A stretch of 64,000 bases of DNA from Falsochrobactrum shanghaiense (GTDB lineage Bacteria > Pseudomonadota > Alphaproteobacteria > Rhizobiales > Rhizobiaceae). A program made the position numbers and the translations under genes. The notes beneath the pieces are model-generated. The model did not search any database and was not told the origin of the DNA. It worked only from the letters and a program-made list of their open reading frames with translations. Positions 8,728-18,925 of the stretch are shown here, piece by piece; within the stretch, counting starts at the first letter, position 1; each line of letters starts with the position of its first letter. Location of the stretch: the NCBI RefSeq assembly GCF_003149535.1, contig NZ_QGDB01000002.1, positions 620,001 to 684,000 of the forward strand. Reading direction: 5' to 3'.

Positions 8728-9915
8728 TCAGCCAGCGCGGCCAAGCGTCTCCAGCAGTGCGGATTTGCTGATGGCCCCCAGATAACGATTATGCTGATCG
8801 GTTACGGGCACCGGCCACGGGCTTTCTGCAACACGCATCAAAAGCTCGGAAAGCGGTGCATCGGCCTTTATGGTCGCCGCGCAATCGAGATCATCATCAG
8901 CGCCCGCCGCGCTACCGCCATTTGCCAGCGCATCGCGCGTGACGACGCCACGATAAATATGATCGGTATCGACCAGCACCCCGTATGTCTTGCCGCTCGC
9001 ATCGAGCCGCTCCAGCGCGGAAGCCAGTTGCGCGGGGTCGAAGGCGATCAGTTCGTCCTCACGCGCGACGTCGGCTGCGGTGAAAACGCGCGACACGTTG
9101 ACGTTGCGGAAGAAGGAACGAACATAATCGTTGGCCGGTGCGGAAACGATCTCGTTGGGCGTCCCGATCTGGACAACCTTGCCATGCTGCATGATGCAGA
9201 TGCGATCGCCGATACGCATGGCTTCGTCGAGGTCATGACTGACGAAAATGATGGTACGGCTCTTCTTTTCCTGAAGCCGCTTCAGTTCATCCTGCATTTC
9301 GGTGCGGATCAGCGGATCAAGTGCCGAAAAAGCTTCGTCCATCAGCAGGATGGTCGGCTCGCTCGCCAATGCGCGCGCCAGACCGACGCGTTGCTTCATG
9401 CCGCCTGAAAGCTGATCCGGCATACTGTTGGCGTAAGGCTCCAGCCCTACCGCGGCAAGCGCCTCAAGCGCATTTTCATGCCGCTCGGCCTCACCCATTC
9501 CGGCCACTTCAAGCCCGAAAGCAGCATTGTTCAAAACCGTGCGATTGGGAAGCAGCGCAAAAGACTGGAACACCATGCTCATGTCGCGGCGCCGAAGATC
9601 AATCAGCTCGCGCTTCGACATTTTCACGATGTCACGGCCATCAATTTCGATGGAACCCGAGGTTGGTTCGATGAGGCGGTTGAGCAGGCGCAACAGCGTT
9701 GATTTACCTGAACCGGAGAGGCCCATGATGACGAATACTTCGCCTTCGTAAATATCGAAACTTGCGTTATCTACGCCGATGGTTGCGCCATATTCCGTGT
9801 GAATCTGGGCCTTTGATTTACCTGCACGCAATTCCTGCATCGCGCGCTCAGGATCGTCGCCAAAGACTTTAAAAACGCCATTCAAGCTTATTTTCGTCTT
9901 AGCTGGCGACTTCAT
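8728..9915 (-). CDS. proV: glycine betaine ABC transporter ATP-binding protein (ProV/OpuAA family)
   Basis: A 395-residue ATPase with a ProV-specific N-terminal extension (VFGDDPERAMQELRAGKSK), Walker A GLSGSGKST, signature LSGGMKQR, Walker B ILLMDEAFSALD and H-loop VSHDLDEA. The C-terminal ~110 residues are two CBS motifs, which in OpuA sense ionic strength. I chose ATG 9915 because AAGGACGATAGT precedes it; an in-frame ATG at 9945 has no ribosome site. It is first in the operon, so the region 9916-10453 should hold the promoter. Confidence 0.92.
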   Translation of the reverse strand: MKSPAKTKISLNGVFKVFGDDPERAMQELRAGKSKAQIHTEYGATIGVDNASFDIYEGEVFVIMGLSGSGKSTLLRLLNRLIEPTSGSIEIDGRDIVKMSKRELIDLRRRDMSMVFQSFALLPNRTVLNNAAFGLEVAGMGEAERHENALEALAAVGLEPYANSMPDQLSGGMKQRVGLARALASEPTILLMDEAFSALDPLIRTEMQDELKRLQEKKSRTIIFVSHDLDEAMRIGDRICIMQHGKVVQIGTPNEIVSAPANDYVRSFFRNVNVSRVFTAADVAREDELIAFDPAQLASALERLDASGKTYGVLVDTDHIYRGVVTRDALANGGSAAGADDDLDCAATIKADAPLSELLMRVAESPWPVPVTDQHNRYLGAISKSALLETLGRAG

Positions 9916-10453
9916 ACTATCGTCCTTGTATAAAATACCATGCATTATGTTTAACCCCGCTGTGCCGGCGGACTTAATCTCCTTTTTACTATTAAATATT
10001 CTTCATCCTGGCGCAAAATTGACATGCACAACTTGCGGGAAACGAACGTCCCGTGAAGAATGATTGGCGATTTGTAAGCTGAATTTATATAGGTCATTTC
10101 TCGACATGTCCACCCACAGCCGCGAATTCTTCTTTATGCACCCGTTCCCTGAATTATTTTTCGATGGGCGCATGACAAAATATAGGGGCCTGACGATCAA
10201 GCGGATTGCCGCAAAAACCGGCCAGCCCGACAATGATAGTAGTCCCGTGAAAGCATCCTAAATCGGCGGACTGCGACAAATATGGATTTAGCTGCGACAT
10301 GCGCTCTTTTTAGTATTATCATAAGAATACCAAATATAATCATATAGAAATTGTCTGGTTATACTTGGTCACTATCCCGCCTGACCAAACGTCATAACAG
10401 GCGCGAATCCGCGGTTTCGAGCTGCCCGATGCCGCTGCCCGAGCGGCCATTCT
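9916..10453. other. upstream region of proV, no gene recognised
   Basis: 538 AT-rich bases between proV and the SnoaL-like gene, both on the minus strand. It must contain the proV promoter. A short direct repeat CTGCGACA occurs twice near 10269-10300. Frames on either strand here lack ribosome sites and family features. Confidence 0.5.
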
Positions 10454-10927
10454 TCAGCGATATGCCATGTAGCCGACGAAGCCGGTTATCCTCCAGCGCC
10501 CGCCTTCACTGCGGCAAAAATAAAGTGTCTGCCAGTTCAGACGATCAAAGGATCCATCCGCTTTGGCGATCGTTCCATCGAATTTTTTACGCGCAACAGC
10601 GACATTTTCCGTGATGTCGATGGCGCTGAGATTCGTGGCCCTATATATGCCTTGCGCCAGGGATTCGGCATATTGCGTAGCCGCACTTTGCGCCGCCTGC
10701 CGCAGCCACTCAGCACGATAGGCACTCAATGTCGCAAAGGCCGCATCCCATTTATCAGGGTCGCGTTCTCCATGCGCATGAATACCCAGAAAGCGCTCCT
10801 CGTCGAAATCATCGGCCACACGCGCCCAATCCTGCGCCACGAACGCCTCAATATCGCGCCGCACCAGCATGTCCCAGATCTGCTCGCGATCCTTGTCCCC
10901 CTTAAAGGGATTGACGATTTCCTTCAT
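10454..10927 (-). CDS. NTF2/SnoaL-like protein of unknown function
   Basis: A 157-residue cytoplasmic protein. The pattern of N-terminal helices (DMLVRRDIEAFVAQDWARVADDF) followed by ENVAVARKKFDG, WQTLYFCRSEGGRWRITGFVGYM fits the NTF2-like cone fold (nuclear transport factor 2/SnoaL). The start is set at ATG 10927 because AGGAGGTGCCA stands in front of it; longer frames have no ribosome site. It is last of the minus-strand group SDR-ATPase-this gene, so a role with the sugar uptake system is likely, but no reaction can be assigned. Confidence 0.7.
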   Translation of the reverse strand: MKEIVNPFKGDKDREQIWDMLVRRDIEAFVAQDWARVADDFDEERFLGIHAHGERDPDKWDAAFATLSAYRAEWLRQAAQSAATQYAESLAQGIYRATNLSAIDITENVAVARKKFDGTIAKADGSFDRLNWQTLYFCRSEGGRWRITGFVGYMAYR

Positions 10928-10982
10928 TGGCACCTCCTGCAATCCAGGGCCGAAATCCAGGGCACTCGCGCGCCGCTGCGCA

Positions 10983-12038
10983 TCATAGTGGCAAGCCGCT
11001 TTCCGGCTCGAAGAGATAGATATGCTCTGGCCGGGCAGTAACAGGAACCCGCTCCCCCGGTGAAAGATGAACCCGCTCGCGAAACACGACGCGCACCGGT
11101 TCGTCAGCGATCCGGCCATAAACATGTGTTTCCGGCCCGGTCGGCTCGACCGCTTCCACCGTCAGCGTCAACCCTTTGCCGTCTCGCGCAATGGTGAAAT
11201 TTTCCGGCCGAATCCCGGCTTCTACCGGGCGCTGCAAGACCGATGGCGCGGAAACCGCAAGCTCTTCGCCATCCTTGCTGCGAAACAATTTGCCGCCAAA
11301 AAGCGTGCCGGAGATAAAGCTGATCGAAGGTGAGCCGATAAAGCCTGCCACAAATTTGTTTGCGGGCCGGTCATAAAGCTCAAGCGGCGCGCCAATCTGC
11401 TGAATTTTTCCCTGATTCATGACCACTATACGATCCGCCATGGTCATGGCCTCGATCTGGTCATGGGTCACATAGATGACGGTCGTTTTGAGCTGGCGGT
11501 GCAGCGCCTTTATCTCGGTGCGCATCTGGACGCGCAATTGCGCATCCAGATTGGAGAGCGGCTCATCGAACAAGAACACCGATGGCTCGCGCACGATAGC
11601 GCGGCCCATGGCGACACGCTGACGCTGACCGCCCGAAAGCTGGCGGGGGTAGCGATCGAGATAGGAATGCAGATTGAGAATGGACGCCGCCTTCTCCACC
11701 TTCGCTGCCGTGGTGGCGGCATCCTCACCGCGAATACGCGGCCCGAAACCGATATTTTCGCGTGTCGTCATATGGGGAAACAGCGCATAGGACTGGAACA
11801 CCATCGCAATATTGCGTTTTTGCGGCGGCTGCTCATTTGCCCGTTCACCGCCGATAATCAGATCGCCAGCGGAAATCGTTTCCAGTCCGGCCACCATGCG
11901 AAGTAGCGTCGATTTTCCACAACCCGACGGCCCGACCAGCACGAGGAATTCGCCGCTTTTAACGTCGAGATCGATCCCATCGAGAACATTGAGCTGTCCA
12001 TAGGTCTTGGTCAGTCCGCGAAGGGAAACGTCTTTCAT
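10983..12038 (-). CDS. sugar ABC transporter ATP-binding protein (UgpC/MsmK/MalK family)
   Basis: A 351-residue ATPase with Walker A GPSGCGKST (about 36-44), signature LSGGQRQR, Walker B VFLFDEPLSNLD, H-loop VTHDQIEAM and a C-terminal TOBE region of about 110 residues. This is the CUT1 carbohydrate transporter type. It starts four bases after the SDR stop, and the upstream GGAGGAAAC overlaps the end of that gene. The membrane and binding partners are the divergent genes 13004-15996. It may also energise other CUT1 systems, as such ATPases are sometimes shared. Confidence 0.92.
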   Translation of the reverse strand: MKDVSLRGLTKTYGQLNVLDGIDLDVKSGEFLVLVGPSGCGKSTLLRMVAGLETISAGDLIIGGERANEQPPQKRNIAMVFQSYALFPHMTTRENIGFGPRIRGEDAATTAAKVEKAASILNLHSYLDRYPRQLSGGQRQRVAMGRAIVREPSVFLFDEPLSNLDAQLRVQMRTEIKALHRQLKTTVIYVTHDQIEAMTMADRIVVMNQGKIQQIGAPLELYDRPANKFVAGFIGSPSISFISGTLFGGKLFRSKDGEELAVSAPSVLQRPVEAGIRPENFTIARDGKGLTLTVEAVEPTGPETHVYGRIADEPVRVVFRERVHLSPGERVPVTARPEHIYLFEPESGLPL

Positions 12039-12042
12039 TGCT

Positions 12043-12816
12043 TCAGTTTCCTCCGAGAATGTCGTCTATGAACGGACGGCATCCGGCCGTCAGCCCCGCA
12101 TCGACGGGCAGCACCGCGCCCGTTATGCCGGAGGCGCGCGCCGATGCGAGAAAGGCCACCGCTTCGGCGACCTCATCGACATTGACGATGCGCCCCATCG
12201 GATAAAGCCGTCTGAGCTTGTCCAATATGCCGGGATCGCGGGCGATGCGATGATCCCATGCAGCCGTATGAATAGACCCCGGACAAACGACATTGGCGCG
12301 CAGGCCATTCCGGCCATATTCCACAGCCAGAGCGCGTGCAAATGCATTGATCCCCGCCTTGGCTGCGGCATAAGCAGGATTGCCGAAATGCAAAACTGCG
12401 TTCACAGAGGAGACAAACACGAAAACGCCGCTTCCCCGCGCGGCCATCGCACGCGCAAGCAGCGTGGAAAATCCCGCAACCCCTGTCAGATTGAGATCGA
12501 TTTCCGCGCCGATCTTGTCCTGATCCAGCCCGTCAAATGATTCCGCGCGCGTCCAGCCGGCATTATTGATGACAATATCGGGAACCCCGTCGGCGTCGAT
12601 AATTTCGCTCACTGCAGCATCAATAGCCGCGCGATTGCCAAGATCGAAAGCATGGCGCCTGTGAAAACCGGCCTCTGACATCGTATCAATGGCGATGTCG
12701 CAGCCGATGATCCGCGCGCCGCGCGATCCGAACAGCCGCACAAGGGCTGTACCAAGACCACCGCCTGCACCGGTGATCAGGACGGCTTTTCCGGCAAATT
12801 CGCCTGACTGCTCCAC
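12043..12816 (-). CDS. short-chain dehydrogenase/reductase (SDR)
   Basis: A 257-residue classical SDR. It has the cofactor motif TGAGGGLG (about 15-22), NNAG near 84-87, catalytic Ser in SSVN and YxxxK as YAAAK near 150-155. The glycine-rich start with a downstream acidic D (GCDIAID) suggests NAD(H) preference. The start is GTG at 12816 with GGGGAACA in front. It is divergent from the sugar-binding protein and cotranscribed with the ABC ATPase. Oxidation of an imported sugar or polyol is the natural inference. Confidence 0.88.
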   Translation of the reverse strand: MEQSGEFAGKAVLITGAGGGLGTALVRLFGSRGARIIGCDIAIDTMSEAGFHRRHAFDLGNRAAIDAAVSEIIDADGVPDIVINNAGWTRAESFDGLDQDKIGAEIDLNLTGVAGFSTLLARAMAARGSGVFVFVSSVNAVLHFGNPAYAAAKAGINAFARALAVEYGRNGLRANVVCPGSIHTAAWDHRIARDPGILDKLRRLYPMGRIVNVDEVAEAVAFLASARASGITGAVLPVDAGLTAGCRPFIDDILGGN

Positions 12817-13003
12817 ACTGTTCCCCTATATCCGACGCTTGTCGCGCCTGTCTTGTTCAAGTCCAGTTCCGTGAGCCTAGAAGTGATAATGCGGGTTTGC
12901 AATAATCGTTTTTGCTTGAAAGCAGATGAATTGCCGATAATGTAGGAAAATAATACTAAAAATAATGACTTCGCATAGACAAGTCCAATAAGGGAACGAG
13001 ACA
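12817..13003. promoter_or_regulatory. divergent promoter region of the SDR and CUT1 transporter genes
   Basis: 187 bases between the two divergent starts must contain both promoters. The right half is AT-rich (AATAATACTAAAAATAATG). I see no convincing operator palindrome, and no regulator gene is adjacent. Confidence 0.5.
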
Positions 13004-14239
13004 ATGTCAATCAATAAATGGAAAGCCGGCCTTCTGGCCGGATTAGGCATTCTGATGCTTGGCTCGACTGCACAGGCGGGCGAAGTACGCATGACGGTCG
13101 CTGAGTACAGCTCCAAGACCGGTCCCTATTTCGAAGAGGTCAAGAAGGCTTTTGAAGCCGCCAATCCCGGCATTACCCTTAATTTCGAGATCGTCCCCTG
13201 GGATGTGCTTCTGCAAAAACTGACCACCGATATTTCGGCAGGCACCAATGCCGATCTTTCCATCATCGGCACGCGCTGGCTGATCGACTTCGTGCAGCAG
13301 GACATTGCCGAGCCGCTCGACAGCTATATGGACGACGAATTCAAGGGCCGCTTTATCGAGACTTTCCTGTCGCCGTCAGTGCTGGAAGGCAAGACCTACG
13401 GCCTGCCTATCGCAGCTTCTGCGCGCGCGATGTATTACAATAAAGACCTGTTCGAAAAGGCGGGTATCGAAAATCCGCCCGCGACATGGGATGAACTCAA
13501 GGCCGGTGCGGAGAAAATTAAGGCGCTGGGCGCCGAGAATTACGGCTTCGGCCTGCAGGGCAAGGAAATCGAGACCGACGTCTATTATTACTATGCCATG
13601 TGGTCTTACGGGACTGAAATCCTCAACGAGGATGGCACGTCGGGCCTGAGCACACCGGGCGCACTGGACGCCGCCAAGCTTTATAAATCCATGATCGACG
13701 AAGGACTGACCCAGCCCGGCGTCACCTCCTATGCCCGTGAAGATGTGCAGAACCTCTTCAAGCAGGGCAAGATCGGCATGATGATCACGGCACCTTTCCT
13801 GTCCAACCAGATCAAGGAAGAAGCGCCTGATCTCAAATATGGCGTTGCCGCTATTCCCGCCGGTCCCACCGGCGCGCGCGGCACCTATGGCGTGACTGAT
13901 TCCGTCATCATGTTCCAGAATTCAAAGAACAAGGACGAAGCCTGGAAAGTGCTCGACTTCCTGTTCCAGACCGATTGGCGCGCCAAGTTCACGCAGGGCG
14001 AAGGCTTCCTTCCTGTGAACAAGGAAGAAGCGAAGATGGATTATTATGTCAATAATGCCGATCTTGCAGCCTTCACCGCACTTCTGCCCGATGCGCGCTT
14101 TGCGCCGGTGATCCCCGGCTGGGAAGAGATTGCCGACATTACGTCCAATGCGATGCAGAGCATCTATCTTGGACAGGGAGAACCCGAAACCATCCTGAAG
14201 GACGCCGCAGCCAAGGCGGATGCAATCCTCAAGAAATAA
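13004..14239 (+). CDS. extracellular solute-binding protein family 1 (CUT1 sugar/polyol)
   Basis: A 411-residue periplasmic protein. The signal peptide ends STAQAG near residue 26, and the mature protein has the SBP_bac_1 pattern: EEVKKAFEAANPGITLNFE, LPIAASARAMYYNKDLFEKAG and NPPATWDELKAGAEKI. AAGGGAACGAGACA precedes the ATG. It delivers a sugar, sugar alcohol or oligosaccharide to the permeases at 14303 and 15169. Ligand identity is not readable from sequence. Confidence 0.93.
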   Translation: MSINKWKAGLLAGLGILMLGSTAQAGEVRMTVAEYSSKTGPYFEEVKKAFEAANPGITLNFEIVPWDVLLQKLTTDISAGTNADLSIIGTRWLIDFVQQDIAEPLDSYMDDEFKGRFIETFLSPSVLEGKTYGLPIAASARAMYYNKDLFEKAGIENPPATWDELKAGAEKIKALGAENYGFGLQGKEIETDVYYYYAMWSYGTEILNEDGTSGLSTPGALDAAKLYKSMIDEGLTQPGVTSYAREDVQNLFKQGKIGMMITAPFLSNQIKEEAPDLKYGVAAIPAGPTGARGTYGVTDSVIMFQNSKNKDEAWKVLDFLFQTDWRAKFTQGEGFLPVNKEEAKMDYYVNNADLAAFTALLPDARFAPVIPGWEEIADITSNAMQSIYLGQGEPETILKDAAAKADAILKK

Positions 14240-14302
14240 CCTCCCCTCGCCCGGCATCATTGCATAATGGTGCCGGGCTTATTCCAAGGGAGCCGATTGT
14301 CG

Positions 14303-15172
14303 ATGCAAAATCGCAGCCTGCCCTATTTGCTGATTCTGCCGAGCCTGCTGCTGGCAGCGGTGGTGATCTTCTGGCCGGTGGTCAACCTGTTTGAAATCGC
14401 AACCCACGATGTAAACCGCTTCGGACAATTGCGCGATTACAATGGGGGAGCGAATTTTTCGGCCTTGATGGCCTCACCGGATTTCATCAATGCATTGTCG
14501 CGAACCGCCTTCTGGACGATAGCCGTGGTGGGCGGCGCGATGCTCGTCTCGATTCCGGTTGCGATCATTCTGAATATGGATTTTTACGGGCGCTCATTGG
14601 CGCGCGTCATCATCATGCTGCCATGGGCCGTCTCGCTCACCATGACGGCGATTGTCTGGCGCTGGGCGCTCAATGGCGAAAGCGGCATGCTCAATTCGGC
14701 TCTGCGCAATCTGGGCATCATCGACACCAATATCCAATGGCTGGCAAGTGCCGCCACCGCCTTTCCCATGCAGATTCTCGTCGGAATTCTGGTGACGGTG
14801 CCTTTTACGACCACGATCTTCCTGGGCGGGCTTTCATCCATTCCTGACGATCTGTACGAAGCATCATCGCTTGAAGGCGCCAATCCGTGGCAGCAATTTC
14901 GCGAGATCACCCTGCCGCTGCTCAAACCTTTCGTGAACATCGCAATCGTGCTCAACACAATCTATGTGTTCAATTCCTTCCCCATCATCTGGGTAATGAC
15001 GCAGGGAGGACCGGCAAACTCCACCGACATTCTGGTGACGCATCTTTACAAACTGGCGTTCCGGCTCGGAAAGCTCGGCGAAGCTTCCGCCGTGTCGCTC
15101 ATCATGCTGGCGATATTGCTGGTTTTTACCGCGATCTATATCCGGCTTTCGATGCGGAGTGAAAACGCATGA
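14303..15172 (+). CDS. sugar ABC transporter permease 1 (MalF/UgpA type)
   Basis: A 289-residue inner-membrane protein with about six TM segments; the first is near residues 7-27. The EAA loop reads [21 protein letters not shown], the classic signature EA..DGA...QRF..ITLP of CUT1 permeases. ATG 14303 is chosen because AAGGGAGC lies ten bases upstream; an in-frame ATG at 14267 has none. It overlaps the next permease by ATGA and forms a heterodimer with it. Confidence 0.92.
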   Translation: MQNRSLPYLLILPSLLLAAVVIFWPVVNLFEIATHDVNRFGQLRDYNGGANFSALMASPDFINALSRTAFWTIAVVGGAMLVSIPVAIILNMDFYGRSLARVIIMLPWAVSLTMTAIVWRWALNGESGMLNSALRNLGIIDTNIQWLASAATAFPMQILVGILVTVPFTTTIFLGGLSSIPDDLYEASSLEGANPWQQFREITLPLLKPFVNIAIVLNTIYVFNSFPIIWVMTQGGPANSTDILVTHLYKLAFRLGKLGEASAVSLIMLAILLVFTAIYIRLSMRSENA

Positions 15173-15996
15173 CCCGCTCAAAGATCAAACGCACCGTTCT
15201 GGCCTGGATCATTCTTGCACCCCTCATCGTGCTGACACTGTTTCCCTTCGCGGTGATGTTCTTGACGGCGGTCAAGCCGCCGCAGGAAGTTTTGTCGCCC
15301 CATTGGTGGCCCAGCACCTTTCGCTGGCGGAATTTTTCGGAAATGTGGGTGCAGACCGGGTTCGGTACGGCATTGCTGAACTCATTATATGTTTCCGTAA
15401 TCGCCTCCGCCGGTGCAATCATCGTCTCCATTCCTGCCGCCTATGCCATGTCGCGGTTTCACTTTGCAGGACAGGGCGCGTTCCGGCAATTTCTGCTCGT
15501 CTCGCAAATGATTTCGCCCATCGTTCTGGTGCTTGGGCTGTTTCGCCTGCTCGCCGCCTATGGGCTTATCGAAAGTGTGTCGGCGGTCGGCGCGGTCTAT
15601 ATGGCCTTCAATATCGCCTTCACGGTCTGGATGCTGCAAAGCTATTTCGACACCATACCACGCGATCTGGAGGAAGCCTCATGGATGGAGGGCGCGGGAC
15701 GCGGCAAGACGCTGGTGAAAGTCTTCCTGCCGCTTTGCCTGCCGGCAATCGCGGTGACGGCGATTTTCACCTTCATCAATGCGTGGAATGAATTCGTGGT
15801 CGCGCTCACCATGCTGCGCCGTCAGGAAAGCTATACGCTGCCCATTCAGGTCTTTTCTCTGGTGGCGGGGCGCTACACGGTCGAATGGCACTATGTCATG
15901 GCCGCGACCCTCGTCGCCACGCTTCCCGTCGCGATCCTGTTCATCTGGCTACAGCGCTATCTCATCAAGGGACTTGCGCTCGGAGCCGTCAAATGA
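15169..15996 (+). CDS. sugar ABC transporter permease 2 (MalG/UgpE type)
   Basis: A 275-residue inner-membrane permease with six predicted TM segments. The EAA loop is [22 protein letters not shown], followed by [16 protein letters not shown], which is diagnostic of the MalG side of CUT1 importers. It is coupled to the preceding permease by ATGA and is the last gene before the bidirectional terminator at 16017-16042. Confidence 0.93.
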   Translation: MTRSKIKRTVLAWIILAPLIVLTLFPFAVMFLTAVKPPQEVLSPHWWPSTFRWRNFSEMWVQTGFGTALLNSLYVSVIASAGAIIVSIPAAYAMSRFHFAGQGAFRQFLLVSQMISPIVLVLGLFRLLAAYGLIESVSAVGAVYMAFNIAFTVWMLQSYFDTIPRDLEEASWMEGAGRGKTLVKVFLPLCLPAIAVTAIFTFINAWNEFVVALTMLRRQESYTLPIQVFSLVAGRYTVEWHYVMAATLVATLPVAILFIWLQRYLIKGLALGAVK

Positions 15997-16016
15997 CCCA
16001 TGGCAGGGCAAAAATG

Positions 16017-16042
16017 AAAAGCGCGGGTTTCCCCGCGCTTTT
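16017..16042. terminator. bidirectional rho-independent terminator
   Basis: Perfect 11-base arms AAAAGCGCGGG and CCCGCGCTTTT with a TTTC loop. A T-run follows on the plus strand (CTTTTCTTT), and on the minus strand the stem is followed by CATTTTTG. It separates the convergent sugar ABC and TRAP operons. Confidence 0.9.
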
Positions 16043-16047
16043 CTTTA

Positions 16048-17322
16048 TCAGTAAGTAAGCAATGTCGAAATAATCGGCACGTAAGTCACCAGCCCCAGCA
16101 GCAGGAACAGTGCTGCATACATACTCACGGCCTGTTTCGTGAAGTCGCCAACGGTCACCTTGGCGATATTGCAAACCATCAGCATCACCGTGCCAACGGG
16201 CGGCGTCAACGTGCCGATGGAAAGGTTCACGATCACGACGATACCAAAATGCACCGGGTCGATGCCAAGCGCATGAACAGTCGGCATGAGCAGCGGCACC
16301 AGAACGATCATCAGCGCGGTGCCCTCGATCAGAGCGCCCAGCAGTAGCAGGATCACGTTCACAGCCAGCAGGAATGCATAAGGATTGTCGGTGAAGGACG
16401 AGATAAACTGCATCAGCGCCACACCAGCCTGCTCAAGCGAGAACACCCAGGCAAGCGCCGACGACGCCATGATGACAAGCATGACGGAGGCAGTCGATTT
16501 CGCGGTTTCAATCAGCGAATCCACCACATGCGACACGCGCATCTCGCGATAGATCACAAAACCGATGATCAGCACCAGCGTAACCGCAACCGCACCCGCT
16601 TCCGTGGGTGTGAAGATGTTCATGCGGATACCGCCAAGGATGGCAAACAGCAACACCACGGCAGGCCATGCGGAAGCCAGCGTCGACGCGACTTCCTTGC
16701 CTGACATCCGGTGCTCGCGGCTCGGCTTGTAGCCACGCTTCACGGAAGTCAGATAGGCAGCGAACATCAGGATTGCCGCACCCAGAATACCCGGAACAAT
16801 ACCGGCCATGAACATCTTGCCGATGGAAACGTCAGCAATCAGGCCATAAATGATAAGCGCGATACCGGGCGGAATGATCGGCGTGATCAGCGAACCGGCA
16901 GCGGTGACGGCGCAGGAAAACGCCTTGTCATAACCGCGCTTGACCATTTCCGGCACCATCATGCGGGTGAGCATGGCGCTGTCGGCGAGATTGGAAGCAC
17001 TCACACCACCCATCAGGGTGGAAACCATGATATTGGTGAGCGCCATGCCGCCGCGCATGCGACCGACGAGAATGTCGGCCACCTTGATCAGACGTTCGGC
17101 AATTCCCGTATGGGACATGACCGTGCCGAGCATGATGAAGAACGGAATTGCCAATAGGGACGTGTTCTGCGCCGGGCTGATGAAGCGCTGCACGGCAATC
17201 GCGATCGGCATCGGATTGAAGAAGAGGAAATAGGTAAAGACGGCGATCAGAATGCCGACATAAAGGCGCATGTTGAGCGCGATCAGCGCCAGCATGATGA
17301 GAACGATGGTGGTCAGGCTCAT
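16048..17322 (-). CDS. dctM: TRAP transporter large permease DctM
   Basis: A 424-residue integral membrane protein, hydrophobic throughout with roughly twelve TM segments. It shows the DctM family features NMRLYVGILIAVFTYF, an early PIAIAVQRFI segment, and PIIPPGIALIIYG in the middle. It overlaps dctQ by ATGA. It moves a sugar acid across the membrane driven by the sodium or proton gradient, with DctQ and the soluble DctP. The terminator at 16017-16042 follows. The context (UxaA, FadR-type regulator) points to a hexuronate or aldonate. Confidence 0.94.
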   Translation of the reverse strand: MSLTTIVLIMLALIALNMRLYVGILIAVFTYFLFFNPMPIAIAVQRFISPAQNTSLLAIPFFIMLGTVMSHTGIAERLIKVADILVGRMRGGMALTNIMVSTLMGGVSASNLADSAMLTRMMVPEMVKRGYDKAFSCAVTAAGSLITPIIPPGIALIIYGLIADVSIGKMFMAGIVPGILGAAILMFAAYLTSVKRGYKPSREHRMSGKEVASTLASAWPAVVLLFAILGGIRMNIFTPTEAGAVAVTLVLIIGFVIYREMRVSHVVDSLIETAKSTASVMLVIMASSALAWVFSLEQAGVALMQFISSFTDNPYAFLLAVNVILLLLGALIEGTALMIVLVPLLMPTVHALGIDPVHFGIVVIVNLSIGTLTPPVGTVMLMVCNIAKVTVGDFTKQAVSMYAALFLLLGLVTYVPIISTLLTY

Positions 17323-17804
17323 GCCTTGTCTCCCGCAAAAGCGGCGCGCAAGGTCTTGAAAGCGCCGGAGAACATATAAAGGGCTATGATGACGAAGCCG
17401 ACAGGCACAGCGATGTCGATCCAGAAATAGGAGACTCGCAATACGCTGGTCACCTTGAACTGTGCCCCTATCGCGAGCTTATAACCGGCATAGGAGACAT
17501 AAAGCAGGAAGAGACCGGAGGCGAAGCCGACGACTGCGTTGATTATATCGCGAAGCTTTTCAGGGAAAGCATCAACAAGCATCGGAATATGCAGGTGCTG
17601 TTGGTCGCGTTCCGCCGCGACGCTGCCAAGCATCACGATCCAGATCATCAGCAGACCGGCGATTTCTTCCGTCCATTGCAAAGGCTGATGCATCCAGTAG
17701 CGCATGACGACCGCCACATTGAACAAAGCAAGCAGGATAAAAAGCGGGGCCGCTGCCAGCCAGTCGATAAGTTTTTCAAAAAGTTTCATCGGATCAAATT
17801 CCAT
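17319..17804 (-). CDS. dctQ: TRAP transporter small permease DctQ
   Basis: A 161-residue protein with four TM segments, including WLAAAPLFILLALFNVAVVM near the start and the family motif QWTEEIAGLLMIW. The frame begins at ATG 17804, but an ATG at 17789 (MKLFEKL) has a more usual DctQ start; neither ribosome site is strong. It lies between dctP and dctM, as in most DctPQM operons. Confidence 0.92.
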   Translation of the reverse strand: MEFDPMKLFEKLIDWLAAAPLFILLALFNVAVVMRYWMHQPLQWTEEIAGLLMIWIVMLGSVAAERDQQHLHIPMLVDAFPEKLRDIINAVVGFASGLFLLYVSYAGYKLAIGAQFKVTSVLRVSYFWIDIAVPVGFVIIALYMFSGAFKTLRAAFAGDKA

Positions 17805-17860
17805 GAAGATGCCATGCCGCGGGCCAGCCGCGACATGGCAATATCCGAATTGGGATTGAA

Positions 17861-18835
17861 TCAGTTCAGTTCGGTCTGGATCTGTTCATAGAGACCTGGA
17901 GACCATTCCGGGAACTGGGTGTAGACCTTTTCCGCAAGCGCCTTGAAGGGAGCGCGGTCGACTTCGATGATCTCGACGCCCGCTTCCTTCATCTTTTCGA
18001 TCATTTCATTGTCTTTTTCGATCGTCAGCTTCTGGCTGTAAAGGCCCGCATCATAAGCGGATTCGTGGATCATCTTCTGCTGCTCTTCCGGCAGCGTCGA
18101 GAAGAAGGCCTCACCACCAATGATGAGAGCGACATTGGTCAGATAGCCGACCTTGCTCAGATATTTGGCTTCTTCCTGGAACTTCTGGCCGTAAAGAACC
18201 GAGATCGGGTTTTCGACGCCATCGATCACGCCCTGCGCCAGCGCCGGAAAGGTTTCGCCAAGCGGCATCGGGGTCGGCGTTGCGCCCATGGCTTCAAAGG
18301 TCTTGATCTGCATGACGTTGTTCGGCACGCGAATCTTCATGCCCTTGAGATCGTCAGGGGTGCGGATCGGCTTCTTCGCGATGATATGACGAATACCGTA
18401 GAGGTAGTTCGGCATGACGACACGAATGCCTTTCGCCTTGAGTTCTTCCGACTTCTGCTTGAACCACTCGCCGTCATAGGCCTTGAAAAGGTCTGCCGGA
18501 TTGTCGCTCAGGAACGGACCGTAAAGGACGCCGAGATCGGGGTCATATTCGGCAAGGAAGCCGACATCGGAAATGGTGACGACATTGAGGCCCATCATGG
18601 CCTGTTCCGTCACGTCTTTCTTGGAGCCGAGCTGCGAGCTTGGATAGAGTTCGAGCGTGATCTCTCCGTTGGAGCGCTTCGCCAGATCGTCTTTCCAATA
18701 ATGCATGACTTCATCGAAAGGCTCGCCGGGATTGTTTTCATAGGCGACCTTGATCGTCACATTGGCCGCCAGGGCAGCCATGCTTCCGGCCAGCAACATG
18801 CCTGCCGCAATCATACCGGTAACAAGTTTTTTCAT
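17861..18835 (-). CDS. dctP: TRAP transporter substrate-binding protein DctP
   Basis: A 324-residue periplasmic receptor with a signal peptide ending GSMAALAA near residue 23. Features are VTIKVAYENNPGEPFDEVMHY, LELYPSSQLGSKKDVTEQAMMG and KIRVPNNVMQIKTFEAMGATPTP, the last containing the conserved arginine that binds the ligand carboxylate. GGGAGGGAATAGCA precedes the ATG. The ligand should be a carboxylate; hexuronate is inferred from the operon. Confidence 0.93.
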   Translation of the reverse strand: MKKLVTGMIAAGMLLAGSMAALAANVTIKVAYENNPGEPFDEVMHYWKDDLAKRSNGEITLELYPSSQLGSKKDVTEQAMMGLNVVTISDVGFLAEYDPDLGVLYGPFLSDNPADLFKAYDGEWFKQKSEELKAKGIRVVMPNYLYGIRHIIAKKPIRTPDDLKGMKIRVPNNVMQIKTFEAMGATPTPMPLGETFPALAQGVIDGVENPISVLYGQKFQEEAKYLSKVGYLTNVALIIGGEAFFSTLPEEQQKMIHESAYDAGLYSQKLTIEKDNEMIEKMKEAGVEIIEVDRAPFKALAEKVYTQFPEWSPGLYEQIQTELN

Positions 18836-18925
18836 TGCTATTCCCTCCCTTCAGGGTTCTGGTGGCCCTACGGCCGGTTATGTGGAGGCTTTATGCATTT
18901 CCTTCCCTGCATAAGCCCCCATTTA

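Noticed and set aside
10003-10261. Opposed 65- and 76-codon frames in the proV upstream region
   Set aside because: Neither has a ribosome site or recognisable family; the region is a promoter spacer.
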